A stretch of DNA of 64,000 nucleotides from Nesterenkonia sp. PF2B19 (GCF_001758425.2 NZ_MDSS02000006.1:1-64000); one strand, 5' to 3'. Counted from the first letter of the stretch, positions 18,561-28,586 are shown. Notes: generated from the letters alone by a model not told the origin. Program-made: numbers and translations.

Positions 18561-18848
18561 TCAGCGGGTCGGCCAGGTCAGATGGTGCTCCCAGCCGTGC
18601 CTCGGGAGCGCCTGCATGGGATCGCGGTGGAGACCCTCGTCGTCCACCGGCTCAGAGAGCCTGATGTCGACGTGCTCCTCATGCTGCGAGTAGGTGTACT
18701 GGTCCACTGTGAAGGTGAACCCCTCCTCCCCGCGGATCAGGTGCTGCCCGGTGTAGCCCTCGACGTCGTTGTCGTGGTGCTCCTCCTGTTTGATCAGCAG
18801 CCCGCGTGGGACCTCCAGGATCAACGTGGCTCTCAGCATCTCCCTCAC
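18561..18848 (-). CDS. Small hypothetical protein
   Basis: 95 residues, hydrophilic, with no signal peptide or membrane span. It reads as a compact beta-rich domain (MLRATLILEVPRGLL, then FTFTVDQYTYS, then HVDIRLSEPVDDEGL). The GTG start at 18848 has GAAGGA 7 bases upstream; an ATG at 18839 is an alternative. I do not recognise it. It lies 43 bases upstream of the two-span membrane protein on the same strand and is divergent from the MFS gene. Confidence 0.55.
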   Translation of the reverse strand: MREMLRATLILEVPRGLLIKQEEHHDNDVEGYTGQHLIRGEEGFTFTVDQYTYSQHEEHVDIRLSEPVDDEGLHRDPMQALPRHGWEHHLTWPTR

Positions 18849-18943
18849 CCCTGTTCCTTCACCGCCGACGGCTGTGCCGGTGAGTGTAGGCCCGGGGTCA
18901 CACCCGGGGGAAGATCTCCCGAGTCAGCACGGTTGGGCAGAGT

Positions 18944-20457
18944 GTGACCTCAGCCTCCCCCACACCCGACGACGCCGGCTCAGCCGCCCCGGACGGCGCG
19001 CCGCCTGATCCCCCGGCCCGTCGGGTGATGGTGGCGCTGCTGACTCCGCTGTTCGCCGCGCTGATGAGCATCAGCATCGTCAACGTGGCGCTGCCGGCGA
19101 TCGAATCAGGGCTGGGCGCCGGGTCCTCGGATCTGCAGTGGGTCCTGTCCGGCTACGCCCTGGCCTTCGGGGTGGTGCTGGTGCCTGCGGGCCGGGCCGG
19201 CGACCTGTGGGGCCGCCGCCGCTTCTTCCTGCTGGGCGTGGCGGTGTTCGGGCTGGCCTCCCTGATGTCCGCCCTGGCGCCCACCCCGATGGTGCTCAAC
19301 ATCGCCCGCGTGCTCATGGGAGTCGGGGCGGGGCTGCTGACCCCACAGATCATCGGCATGATCCAGCAGCTGTTCCGTGGGTCGGCCCGCGGCCGGGCCT
19401 ACGGGCTGATGAGCACCGTCATCGGCGTGGCCGTGGCGGCCGGACCGGCGATCGGCGGGCTGATCATCGACGTCGTCGGTGACGACCTGGGCTGGCGGAC
19501 GACGTTCCTGATCAATGTGCCGCTGACCCTGCTGGCCTTCGTGCTCGCCTTCCTGTGGCTCCCGCGCACCGGTGGAGGGGCCGTCACCGGCACCACCAGC
19601 AGCACCGGCACCCGCACCGGCAGCGGCGGCCGCCGAGGCCTGGCCGCGCTGGATCCGCTGGGCGTGGCGCTGCTCTCCGCGGCGTGGTGCTGGTCATGCT
19701 GCCGTTCATCCAGTTCCGCTCCGGAACCGGAGCGTTCCTCGGCGCCGCTGGTCTGGCGCTGATGACCGTCTGGGCGTTCTGGGAGCGCCGCCTGGGACGG
19801 CTCGACGCCGAGGCGCCCATGGTGGACCTGGCCCTGTTCACCCGTCCCAGCTACACCCTCAACACCCTGGTGCTGTCCCTGTACTTCCTCGGAATGCCGG
19901 CTGTGTGGGCGGTCGTCGCGGTCTATGTGCAGCAGGGGCTGGGCCATGGGGCGCTGGTGGCCGGCGTCGTGACCCTGCCCTCGGCGGTGATGGTCATGCT
20001 GCTCTCCACCGCGGTGGGGCGCCGCGTGGAGACCTCGGGCCCTCGGATGCTGGTGGTCGGCACGGTGATCGCCGTGCTCTCCATGCTCGCCCTGGCCGGG
20101 GCCACCGCATTGATGGGCGCCGGCTCCGGGTCCCTGTGGCTGGTGGGAGCCGCCCTGGCGCTCAACGGGCTCTCCCAGGCGCTGATCATCCCCAGCGCGC
20201 AGACCCTGTCCATGCAGGATGTGCCGGCGCGCATGGCAGGCGCGGCCGGCGGCGTCGCGCAGACCTCCCAGAGGCTGTTCACGGCGGTCGGCATCGCTCT
20301 GGTCACCGGGGTCTACTTCAGCATCGCGGCAGCCGTGGACCACCATGCCGCCGTGCTGGTGGCCTCCCTGGCGATCGCCGCATGCATGCTCAGCGCCGTG
20401 CTCGCCGCAGTGCTGGCGGCCCGCCGGGCGCGACGGGCCCCGGCGGCCGCCTCGTGA
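18944..20457 (+). pseudogene. MFS drug/metabolite exporter (DHA2-like), one frameshift
   Basis: Two overlapping frames form a 14-span-type exporter of about 505 residues. The first (GTG start at 18944) carries SIVNVALPAIESGL, LQWVLSGYALAFG and the motif-A loop GRAGDLWGRRRFFLLG, typical of the DHA2 subfamily. The second continues from GVVLVMLPFIQFRS through eight more spans to the stop at 20457. Inserting one base at 19680/19681 rejoins them as LLSAGVVLVML. The substrate is unknown. It is divergent from the small gene at 18848 and converges on the NIPSNAP-like gene 10 bases away. Confidence 0.85.
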
Positions 20458-20466
20458 GGGGCCCGG

Positions 20467-20808
20467 TCAGCGCAGGCGCGTGACCTGGGTGAGGTCCTTG
20501 TCGAGCACGTACTTCGGCCGGCCGGAGAAGATCCGAGCCCGTTCCTCGGACTCCTCCCACTCCTTCTCGGCGGCCGCGAACTCCTCGGCAGTGCCGAAGC
20601 GGCTGACATACCAGGTCAGCTCGGTGCTGTCCGCGGCGAGCCACACCGACTCGACGGTGAAGCCGCGCTCCTCCCGGGCGGGGAAGACCTCGTCGCGCAG
20701 GAACGCGACGAACTCCTGCGCCAGCTCCGGGTCCAGCCTGTAGCGGCGCATCCAGGTGGTGCGCCGGGTCTCCTCGGCGCCGACGGTGGTCTCAGGAAGC
20801 TCGGTCAT
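20467..20808 (-). CDS. NIPSNAP-like dimeric alpha/beta-barrel protein
   Basis: 113 residues starting at the ATG at 20808 with GGAGAG upstream; the open frame extends further but without similarity. MRRYRLDPELAQEFVAFLRDEVFPAREERGFTVE (shown in parts) and ELTWYVSRFG, then AAAEKEWEES, match the pattern of NIPSNAP/EthD-like ferredoxin-fold proteins, which are small stress or catabolic accessory proteins without a fixed reaction. It is the last gene of the minus-strand polyamine series, 95 bases after the amidase. Confidence 0.65.
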   Translation of the reverse strand: MTELPETTVGAEETRRTTWMRRYRLDPELAQEFVAFLRDEVFPAREERGFTVESVWLAADSTELTWYVSRFGTAEEFAAAEKEWEESEERARIFSGRPKYVLDKDLTQVTRLR

Positions 20809-20903
20809 GTCTCTCCTCGCAAGGACGGGGCGTCTGGCGGGCCGGAGCAGGTCAGCCCCGACTCGCGGCGGGCCGGCTCCGCTGACCCGCCGGCGCCTCC
20901 ATC

Positions 20904-22648
20904 CTACGAAGCATCCAGCCGCGGCGTCCGCGGCGGCTCGGTGCGGCGGCGCCCGGTGGCCTCGAGGGCCGCGGCGATCTGCAGCAGCCTGACGTCGTCG
21001 TGGGCGCGCCCGGCGAAGGTCAGCCCCACCGGCATCCCGGTGTCGGCCATGGTGCCCATCGGCACGGTGACGGTCGGCACCCCCAGGTGCCGCCAGACCA
21101 GGTTCCCGTTGGCCACCCAGACGCCGTTGCGCCACGCGAGCTCCGCCGAGTCTGGGTTGACGTCCGCATCCGCAGGTCCGACGTCGGCCACCGCGGGGAA
21201 AGCGATGACGTCCAGGCCCAGCCGGTCCATCCAGGCCTCCAGATCGACCTCCCGGGTGCGCACCAGACCACGCAGGCCCTCCTGAAGGTGCGGGATCTGA
21301 TGCATCGACAGCTCGGGGGTGTCCCGGATGAACTGCGGGTAGGCGGCGATGTCGTCGTCGAAGCCGTGGTACCGGTCCTCCAGGGCGCCCTCCGGGTGCG
21401 GGAAGATCTGCGTCCCGTCCACCGCCGCGAGGCTGGACAGCCCGGGGTCCCCGTTGGCGTTCAGGAAGTCCTCCCACCCCCAGGCGGAGAGGTCGAGGAT
21501 CTCTCGGTCCAGATACTCGGAGCTGACCAGCCCTCGGGTGCGGATCGTCGGGGCCCCTGGGCGGTCTCCCTCGTAGTTGGTGACCACCGGCAGGTCCGTG
21601 ATGCGTACGTCGGCCCCGTGGCGCTCCATGTCCGCGCGCGCCTGCTCCCAGAGGTCGAGCACACTGGGCCGCGGGGTAATCGGCCGCCCGGTGGAGCCGC
21701 CGATGCCCGTGACCCCTTCGGGGGACGGCTCAGCGGTCCCGGCCGAGGCGTCCAGGCCCAAGTACAGGGCGGGCGCCCCGATCCGCAGCCCCGCGAGCAG
21801 CCGCGCGGCCTCCGCGGGATCGGCCGGACGCAGGTCCGTGAAGCTCTCCGGACGCACAGCAGAGGTCTTCGGGATCTCCACCCACGGCTGCACCCGCCAG
21901 AAGTCGCCCCGGGTCTCGGCGTCGTCGACCATGATGACGTCGAGCACCTCCAGCATGTCCTCCATGCTGCGGGTGTGCGGCACCACCACGTCCATGGTGG
22001 GCACCAGCGGCCAGTTCCCCCGGATCGAGATCATCCCCCAGGACGGGGTGTAGGCGCACAGGGCGTTGTTCGACGCCGGCGCGCGCCCGGAGGACCAGGT
22101 CTCCTCCGCCAGGCCGAAGGCCGCGAAGCTGGCCGCCGTCGCCGTGCCGGATCCGTTGGAGGAGCCGGAGGCGAAGGCGGAGGTGAGGTGCTCGGCGCTG
22201 TACGGGCTCTCGGCCCGGCCGCGCAGACCTCGCTGCATGCCGCCGTTGGCCATCGGAGGCATGGTGGTCAGGCCCAGCAGGACCGCCCCTGAGGCTCGCA
22301 GCCGCTCCACGGTGAAGGAGTCCCGCTGGGCGACGAGCTCCGCGAAGGCCGGCGAGCCGGCCGAGACGGTCAGCCCGGCGGCCTGGTAGCTCTCCTTGGC
22401 GGTGTAGGGGATGCCGTCGAGCGGACCCAGGAGCTCGCCGCGGGCACGGCGGGCGTCCGAGGCGCGGGCCTCGGCGAGTGCCTGCTCGTTGCGCACCACC
22501 ACGGCGTTGAGCCGCGGCCCTGTTGGTCGTAGGCCTCGATGCGCGCCAGGTGGGCGCCCACCAGCTCCTCACTGGTGGTCTCGCCGCGCTCCAGAGCCGC
22601 GCGCATCTGCGGGATCGCGGCCTCCACGACGTCGAATGCTGCCGTCAT
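20904..22648 (-). pseudogene. Amidase-signature hydrolase, one frameshift
   Basis: A 581-residue amidase of the Ser-Ser-Lys class, read from two frames. The start ATG at 22648 gives MTAAFDVVEAAIPQMRAAL and LARIEAYDQQG. The second frame continues RLNAVVVRNEQALAEARA. One C added near 22517 joins them. Visible catalytic parts are the Lys in PYTAKES, and FASGSSNGSGTATAAS holding the two serines (the family usually has GGSSGGSA, so this is a divergent site). The C-terminal 300 residues include an insertion not typical of GatA. It sits 16 bases after agmatine deiminase. In this context it could hydrolyse N-carbamoylputrescine, but that is inference; a peptide or nitrile-derived amide is equally possible. 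Confidence 0.75.
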
Positions 22649-22664
22649 CGCTGATCTGTTCCTT

Positions 22665-23792
22665 TCACGCGTGAGGGGTCGCCTGCGCCCGGCCGGGTGC
22701 TTCCGGGCGGAGGCGCGGCCGCGGCTGCTGCTGGGTGATGCAGTGGATGCCGCCCCCGAAGCAGAGGATGTCCCGGGCGTCCACCAGCTGGATCCGGTGG
22801 TCCGGGTAGGCCCGGGCCAGGATCTCGGCGGCCTGCGCGTCGTGGGGGTCGTCGTAGCCGCACAGCACCACCAGGCCGTCGGCCACGTAGTGGTTGATGT
22901 AGGTCCAGTCCACGAACTCTTCGTCGGCGTCCACGATGGTGCGCGGGGCCGGGACGTCGATGATCTCGAACGGGTTCCCCTCCGCGTCGCGCGCCGCCTC
23001 CAGGACCTCGCGCAGCCGGCGGGTGACCGCGTGGTCCGGGTGCCGGGGGTCGTCCTGCCGGTGCAGCAGCACGCTGCCGGACGGGGTGAAGCAGGCGAAC
23101 ATGTCCACATGACCGCGGGTGCCGAACTCCTCGTAGTCCCGGGTGAGACCACGGGGGAACCAGACGGCGTGGCGGGTGCCCAGCTTCGCGTGCAGCTCCG
23201 CCTCGATCTGCTCCCTGCTCAGCCCGGGGTTCCGCCCCGGATCCTGCTGGACGGTCTCGGTGAGCAGCACGGTGCCGCGGCCGTCCACGTGGAAGGCCCC
23301 GCCTTCGTTGACCAGCGGGCTGCCGATCCGTTCGGCGCCGGCGGGACCGGCCATCTCCACTCCGACCTTGGCGTCCCGCTCATGGGGGGCCCAGGGCTGG
23401 TCGCCCCAGCCGTTGAAGATCCAGTCCACTCCGGCGACGGCGCCCGAGGCGGTGTGGACGAAGGTCAGCCCGATGTCACGCATCCAGGCGTCGTCGAGGG
23501 CGATGGTGACGATCTCGGCGACCTCGCCGAGCGCTTCCCGGGCGGCCTGCTCGTCCGCCGGGTCGGCCACCACGGTGACCGGTTCGACGGCGGCGATGGT
23601 ACGCGCCACCTGGGACCAGGCCCGCCGGGCGCGTGCCAGCGACTGCGAGCCGTGCGGACCGAAGGTCTCGTTGGCCGGGGGGAAGGCCATCCAGGTGCGC
23701 TCATGCGGCGCCCACTCGGGCGGCATCACGGTCGTCTCCGTCGTGGCGCCGACCGGCTGCGCCGTCGTCGGCTGTGAGATGGGGGTGTCCAT
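22665..23792 (-). CDS. aguA: Agmatine deiminase
   Basis: Converts agmatine to N-carbamoylputrescine and ammonia. 375 residues, family length. Markers are MPPEWAPHERTWMAFP at the N-terminus, DDAWMRDIGLTF, VDWIFNGWG, RGHVDMFACF with the catalytic His-x-Asp, and CFGGGIHCITQQQ near the end with the nucleophilic Cys. The ATG at 23792 has GGAGAG upstream. It lies between an APC permease (29 bases upstream) and an amidase (16 bases downstream) on the same strand, so a catabolic role is likely. No nitrilase-type AguB is present in the window. Confidence 0.93.
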   Translation of the reverse strand: MDTPISQPTTAQPVGATTETTVMPPEWAPHERTWMAFPPANETFGPHGSQSLARARRAWSQVARTIAAVEPVTVVADPADEQAAREALGEVAEIVTIALDDAWMRDIGLTFVHTASGAVAGVDWIFNGWGDQPWAPHERDAKVGVEMAGPAGAERIGSPLVNEGGAFHVDGRGTVLLTETVQQDPGRNPGLSREQIEAELHAKLGTRHAVWFPRGLTRDYEEFGTRGHVDMFACFTPSGSVLLHRQDDPRHPDHAVTRRLREVLEAARDAEGNPFEIIDVPAPRTIVDADEEFVDWTYINHYVADGLVVLCGYDDPHDAQAAEILARAYPDHRIQLVDARDILCFGGGIHCITQQQPRPRLRPEAPGRAQATPHA

Positions 23793-23821
23793 GTCTCTCC
23801 TCAGGGTCCTCCGCGGGGCGG

Positions 23822-25363
23822 TCAGGCGGTCGGGTGCTCGGTGGTCTCGAAACGGCGGCGGAAGAACTCCGGGTTGCGGCGGTGCTGGTAGAGCATCGCG
23901 GCCACGCCGAGCACGAAGATCAGCACGCCCAGGATGAACACCAGGCCGACGCCGCCGATCTCGGAGCCGGAGCCGTAGGCCGGGTCCATCGAGTCCCAGG
24001 CGGTCTGGAAGAAGAAGATCAGCAGCAGGATGCCGCCCAGCAGCGGGGCCAGCAGCTTGTTGATGAAGGATCCCACGGAGGCGGTGGCCTCGGCACGGAA
24101 GTACCACACGCAGGCCAGCGCCGTGACGCCGTAGTAGAAGCAGACCATCATGCCCAGAGTGGTGATGGTGTCCCACAGGACGTTCTCCGAGATCACGCGC
24201 ATCACCGCGTAGAAGACCGCGGCGATGACCACCGAGACGATCGTCGCGTAGGCCGGCGTCTGGTGCTTGGGGCTGACCTTCGCATACTTGGGGCTCAGCG
24301 CTCCGTAGTGGCCCATGGCGAGCATGGTCCGCGCCGGGGAGATCATCGTGGACTGCAGCGAGGAGGCGGAGGAGGACAGCACTGCCAGGGAGATGAGGAT
24401 CGCGAAGGGCCCCATCACCGGGCCGGCCAGCGCGGCGAAGACGTTCTCCTGGATGTCCGGGTTGCCCAGGCCGAAGTCCCCGGTGGAGACGCCCGCGTAG
24501 GACAGGGTCGCCAGCGTCACCAGGGTGTAGAGCCCGACGACGACCAGGATGGTCAGCACGGCCGCCTTGCCGGGCGTGGTGGTGGTGCCCTTGGACTCCT
24601 CGTTCATCGTCAGTACGACGTCCCAGCCCCAGTAGATGAACACCGACAGGGCGATGCCTGCGGCGAAGGCGGAGAAGGTCTCCACACCGAACGGGTTGAA
24701 CCAGTCCCAGCTGAAGTGGGTCGCGTCGAAGGCGGTGCCGCTGCCCACGTGGCGGAAGGCCACCACGGAGAACCAGACCAGCACGAGCATCTGGAAGGAG
24801 ACCAGCAGGTACTGGAACGCCTTGGTGGCCTCCAGTCCGCGGTAGGAGATGTAGGCGGCCACGGCCATGAAGGCCAGGCAGGTGAGGATGTTGACCGGCA
24901 CGTTGCGTGTCAGGTCCGCGATCCAGTCCAGGCCGGTGAGCTGACTGATCGCCAAGTAGAAGAAGTCCACGGCGATGCCGGCAAGGTTGGACAGCACCAG
25001 GATCGTGGAGGCCAGCAGGCACCAGCTGCCCATCCACCCGATCCATGGGCCGAAGGCCCGGGAGGCCCAGGTGAAGGTGGTGCCGGAGTCGGGCATGGCC
25101 CGGTTGAGCTGGCGGTAGCCCAGGGCCACCAGCAGCATCGGGATGAACCCGACGATCAGCACCGCCGGCAGGTGCTCACCAACGGCCGAGGCGGTGGGTC
25201 CGACCGCGCCGGAGAGCGTGTAGGCCGGTGCGATCGTGGAGACGCCGATGACGACGGCGCCGAGCGTGCCGATCGCTCCGGCACTCAGGCCTTTCCTGTG
25301 GTCCGTCCCTGCGGGTGCGGATCCTGGGGCGCCGGTGGCGGCGCCGCTGCCGATCTGGGTCAT
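23822..25363 (-). CDS. APC-superfamily amino acid/polyamine permease
   Basis: 513 residues with twelve predicted spans. The N-terminal GAVVIGVSTIAPAYTLSG contains the unwound span-1 region of APC carriers. NRAMPDSGTTFTWASRAFGPWIGWMGSW is the conserved span-2 to span-3 signature. The C-terminus is a short basic tail. Being flanked by agmatine deiminase and a stress-protein/amine-oxidase pair, with gaps of 29 and 14 bases, agmatine or putrescine is the likely substrate (inference from context). Confidence 0.88.
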   Translation of the reverse strand: MTQIGSGAATGAPGSAPAGTDHRKGLSAGAIGTLGAVVIGVSTIAPAYTLSGAVGPTASAVGEHLPAVLIVGFIPMLLVALGYRQLNRAMPDSGTTFTWASRAFGPWIGWMGSWCLLASTILVLSNLAGIAVDFFYLAISQLTGLDWIADLTRNVPVNILTCLAFMAVAAYISYRGLEATKAFQYLLVSFQMLVLVWFSVVAFRHVGSGTAFDATHFSWDWFNPFGVETFSAFAAGIALSVFIYWGWDVVLTMNEESKGTTTTPGKAAVLTILVVVGLYTLVTLATLSYAGVSTGDFGLGNPDIQENVFAALAGPVMGPFAILISLAVLSSSASSLQSTMISPARTMLAMGHYGALSPKYAKVSPKHQTPAYATIVSVVIAAVFYAVMRVISENVLWDTITTLGMMVCFYYGVTALACVWYFRAEATASVGSFINKLLAPLLGGILLLIFFFQTAWDSMDPAYGSGSEIGGVGLVFILGVLIFVLGVAAMLYQHRRNPEFFRRRFETTEHPTA

Positions 25364-25377
25364 GGTGGTGTCCTCCC

Positions 25378-26247
25378 TCAGCGGACGGCGTCCGCGGGGT
25401 TCGGGTGGTCGTTCCGGTGGTCAGGGGTGTCATGGCGCGGCATGACGATCAGCGGGATCGGCAGCTGCGTGAGGATGCGGGCGGCGGTGTCACCCAGGAA
25501 GAGTCGACGTCGGCCGGCCAGGCGGGAGGAGCCCATCATGAGCAGGCCGCCTTCGGGCCAGTCGTGGGCGGCGACGGCGCGGGCGGGGTCCCCGCCCTGG
25601 GGGAAGGTCACCTGGGTCACCGGCACCTGGAGCTGGGCCGCCCAGGCGGCGGCGTCGTCGGCGACCTGGTGCACGCCACCGCCCGGGGAGACGGCGGCCA
25701 GCACGTGGCCGACCGGTGTCTCGTCGCGGTGGCCGGCAGGCGCCAACGCCAGCGGCACCGGGGAGCTGTGCAGCAGAGCGTCCACCGCCGGGTGGGTGGT
25801 GAGCCGACGGGCCCCCACTCCGGAACCGGTGACCAGCAGGTCGGCTCCGTGCTCCTCGGCGGCGGCGATCAGACCTTCGGCCACCGAGGGGGCGGGGCTG
25901 ATCGCGCTGCTGTGCGCGACGTCGTCGGGGATCATCTGCTGCGCCTCGGCGAGCCAGCCGCGTGCCTGGTCGGCGATGATCCCGCCGACGTCGCCCACCG
26001 GCGGGTACGCCGGGGTGAAGGCGGAGTGCTGCCGCAGGATCAGCTGCAGGTGCAGGTGTGCGTCGGCGGCCCGGGCGAGGGCGACGCCGAGTCGCACCGC
26101 ATCGCGGCTGCGCTCGTCACCGCCGTATCCGACCAGGATGCGTCGCAGGGCGGGGGCCGTCACCGCGGGCGGGGTCTCCGTCTCCGTGACGGTGACGGCC
26201 TCAGCGCCGGCGTCAGTGCCGGTGCCGGTCTCTGTGTGGGGGCTCAT
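25378..26247 (-). CDS. Universal stress protein, tandem UspA domains
   Basis: 289 residues with two UspA-like domains. The first (about residues 30-165) has RRILVGYGGDERSRDAV and the nucleotide-loop-like LLVTGSGVGARRLTTHPAVDALLHSSPVPLAL. The second (170-280) ends LLMMGSSRLAGRRRLFLGDTAARILTQLPIPLIVMP. Both G-x-x-x-x-G-S-x-type loops are recognisable though degenerate. The start is the ATG at 26247 with AGAGGAG 8 bases upstream. A frame that runs on from the amine oxidase into this gene is an artefact of that gene's frameshift. USPs bind ATP or act in stress survival; here the gene is inside the polyamine operon. Confidence 0.88.
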   Translation of the reverse strand: MSPHTETGTGTDAGAEAVTVTETETPPAVTAPALRRILVGYGGDERSRDAVRLGVALARAADAHLHLQLILRQHSAFTPAYPPVGDVGGIIADQARGWLAEAQQMIPDDVAHSSAISPAPSVAEGLIAAAEEHGADLLVTGSGVGARRLTTHPAVDALLHSSPVPLALAPAGHRDETPVGHVLAAVSPGGGVHQVADDAAAWAAQLQVPVTQVTFPQGGDPARAVAAHDWPEGGLLMMGSSRLAGRRRLFLGDTAARILTQLPIPLIVMPRHDTPDHRNDHPNPADAVR

Positions 26248-26276
26248 CGGGGGGTCTCCTCTCGCAGGCTCGTCGC

Positions 26277-27684
26277 TCACACCGTGGCGGCTGACGTCGG
26301 CAGCTCGGCCAGGACGTCCTCGGCGGCTCGGCGGCCCTGGCGCAGGTCCGCCGTCGACGTGCTGATAGCCCTCGGCGGCAAGGTCCGAGCAGGCCCAGTG
26401 GATCGGACCGACGGCCTCCCGCTGATGGGCGCCGTAGCGGCTCAGTCCGCCGAGGTCGAAGCTGGCGGCGTAGGCTCCGCGGGTCCACTCCTCCGAGCCG
26501 AAGTCGGACTCGTAGTAGACCTCGGGGCTCAGCGCCTGATCACCCAGGTAGTGCGCGAGCGACTCGAGGATCCGCCGACGACGCTCCTCCTCAGGGAGGG
26601 CGAACATCTCGTCGGCCTTCTCGTCGGAGACGAAGGCGACGAGGGTTCCGCGGGAGTCCCCGTGGTTGGTGTTGTCGTAGACCTCCTGGCAGATCTCCGC
26701 GGCCCCGAACCCGGTGCCGGAGAGGCCTGCTTCGCGCCAGAAGGGGCGGTCGTAGACGGCGTGGACCTTGATGACCAGGCCCATGGACTGGTGCTGGTGC
26801 ATCTGGTGCTGCAGTCGTGGCAGGGCCGGTTCGAAGCTGATGCGGGAGTACAGGTTCGGCGGGACGGCCACGATCACCTGCTGCGCGCGGACGGTGACCC
26901 GGTCCGACCACACGGTGACCCCGTGCGGCTCCTCCCAGGCGATGGTGCGCACCGGGGTCTCCAGGTGCACGGTGCCCGGCTCGAGCTGAGCGGCCATCGT
27001 CTCGGAGACGCTCTGCATGCCGCCGACCACGCGACGGTCCAGGATGAAGTCCTCATCGACCAGGTGGCTGAAGGAGCCTGCGGAGGCGGCCATCAGCACC
27101 GCCTGCAGCGCGGAGAAGGCGTGGTCCGGCTTGGTCAGCATGCCGCCGGCCAGGAAGATCGCGAGGTTCTCGCGGGCCGGGGCGTCGTCGGTCTGCTGCC
27201 GCAGCCACTCGGCGAACGTGACCGAGTCCAGCTCCCGGGCCTGCGGGTGCGCCCACGGCTCCTGGGCCCCGATCTCGGCGGCCAGCCGATCGAGGATCTC
27301 GATGACGCGCTCCATCTCGGCCTCGGTGTGCTCCCCGACGGGGAACATCTCACCGGTGAACTCGTGGCGGGTGCCGTCGGTGGCCAGGTAGACGTTGGCC
27401 CCGTCGCGGTGGCGCTGGAAGGTCTCCAGCCCAAGCTCGTCGAGGAGACCCAGCAGCTCGGTCTGGTCCGGCGAGACCCACTGGCCCCCGACCTCCAGGA
27501 AGGCGCCGTCGATCTCCTGCGACCAGGTGCGGCCTCCCACGCGGTCGCGAGCCTCCAGGACGGCGACGCTGCGGCCCTGCTGCTGCAGGGCGCGGGCGGC
27601 GCGCAGCCCGGCCGGTCCGGCCCCCACCACGACGACGTCACGGTCGAGTGCCTCGATGCTTCCCACGGAGCGGATCCCTGTCAC
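26277..27684 (-). pseudogene. FAD-dependent amine oxidase (putrescine-oxidase type), C-terminal frameshift
   Basis: About 470 residues. The FAD-binding motif is DVVVVGAGPAGLRAARALQQ, then LEARDRVGGRTWSQ and GGQWVSPDQTEL, as in monoamine/putrescine oxidases. The C-terminus has GPIHWACSDLAAEGYQHVDGG, the FAD-contacting end. Past this the frame goes out of phase; shifting near 26344-26352 gives LRQGRRAAEDVLAELPTSAATV and a stop at 26277-26279. I prefer the GTG at 27684, with AAGGAG 7 bases upstream, over the ATG at 27720 that lies inside the palindromic site. Putrescine oxidase makes 4-aminobutanal, hydrogen peroxide and ammonia. The adjacent agmatine deiminase and aldehyde dehydrogenase support this substrate. 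Confidence 0.82.
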
Positions 27685-27701
27685 TGTGCTCTCCTTCACA
27701 A

Positions 27702-27723
27702 TTAAATGAACTATATTCATTAA
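27702..27723. promoter_or_regulatory. Palindromic site AATGA-N7-TCATT before the amine oxidase operon
   Basis: The core AATGAACTATATTCATT (27705-27721) is a 5-bp dyad in a strikingly AT-rich patch. It lies 21 bases upstream of the amine oxidase start and 130 bases before the divergent TetR gene. A close copy exists at 30097-30118 (15 of 22 positions identical). This is the expected size and placement of a TetR-family operator. Confidence 0.65.
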
Positions 27724-27850
27724 CGGGCATGGACACCCACCTTGTCAAGCCCTGCGATGACTTCCCCCGCCCTGCGGGCCGTCGTCGTGGTTCTCACCCA
27801 GGCGCCGCCTACACTGAGGGCGCCAGCTGACCTCGACCCGAAGGACCACC

Positions 27851-28509
27851 GTGAGCCCGGAGCAGACCCGACCCCGACGACGCGGCCGACCGTCCTCCCC
27901 CGTACTCTCCCGCGAGGGCATCACCACCGCGGCGATCCGGATCGTGAGCACCCGTGGCTACCGGGACCTGACGATGGCGTCCCTCGCCCGCGAGCTCGGC
28001 GTCTCCACCTCGGCGCTGTACAACCACGTCTCCTCCAAGCGAGATGTGATGCTGCTCCTGCAGGATCGGCTCAACGAACAGATCGACACCACCGGCTTCC
28101 AGTCCCTGCCCTGGGACCAGGCGCTGCGCCGGTGGGCGATCTCCTACCGGGACTGCTACATCCGGCACACCGAGCTGATCCCGATCATGGCTGTCCTCCC
28201 GGTAGCCGACGCGCCCCAGACGCTGGTGATGTACGAACGTGTCACCGCCGCACTGGAGGACGCCGGCATCCCCGGGCCGGACGCCGTGGACGTGATCGTC
28301 GGCGTCGAGGCCCTCGTCTTCGGCGCCGCCTACGACGCCTCGGCACCGGCCGACATCTTCGACCCCGGGCGCCGGGCAGACCTGGCCCCGCGCTTCGGCC
28401 GGGCCGCTGCGGCGCGGGACGAGACGCCCGCGCCGCGGCGGACCGCGCCTTCCTGTTCACCTTGGACTCTCTGATCGACGGACTGCGCCGCCGCGTGGCC
28501 ACCGAGTGA
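27851..28509 (+). pseudogene. TetR-family regulator, one late frameshift
   Basis: About 219 residues. The N-terminal DNA-binding domain has LSREGITTAAIRIVSTRGYRD, then LTMASLARELGVSTSALYNHVSSKRDVMLLL, the classical helix-turn-helix of TetR repressors. The C-terminal domain matches the TetR ligand-binding type with YRDCYIRHTELIPIM. One base missing near 28422 moves the last about 30 residues out of frame. Restored, the end reads DARAAADRAFLFTLDSLIDG and RRRVATE, with a stop at 28509. The GTG start at 27851 has GAAGGA upstream. It is divergent from the amine oxidase operon, so local control, probably by putrescine or a derivative, is likely. Confidence 0.82.
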
Positions 28510-28552
28510 GCGTCGCGCGACCTCTGGGGAGGCGCGGGCATGAGCCCCTCGG

Positions 28553-28586
28553 GCGGCCGCTCGGGCGGATGCTCAGGAGCGGCCGC
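28553..28586. terminator. GC-rich hairpin between TetR gene and aldehyde dehydrogenase
   Basis: GCGGCCGCTC (28553-28562) pairs with GAGCGGCCGC (28577-28586) across 14 bases, in the gap between two convergent genes. It abuts the aldehyde dehydrogenase stop codon. No clear T-run follows, so a weak bidirectional terminator is the likely role. Confidence 0.4.

Noticed and set aside
20467-21477. Extended 336-residue version of the NIPSNAP-like gene
   Set aside because: The added 220 residues are antisense-like low-complexity reading over the amidase. The ATG at 20808 has a good ribosome binding site and matches the family N-terminus.
22665-25046. Apparent 793-residue fusion reading from permease DNA into agmatine deiminase
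   Set aside because: The first half is out of frame with the permease and reads as low-complexity sequence. The true agmatine deiminase starts at the ATG at 23792 with its own ribosome binding site.
23633-26365. A 910-codon open frame on the plus strand
   Set aside because: It is antisense to agmatine deiminase, the APC permease and the stress protein, has biased His/Gly/Arg content typical of reverse frames in high-GC DNA, and no family resemblance.
25378-27720. Apparent fusion of amine oxidase and universal stress protein
   Set aside because: The frames run together only because of a shift near 26344-26352. Correcting it ends the oxidase at 26277 and leaves a separate start with ribosome binding site for the stress protein at 26247.
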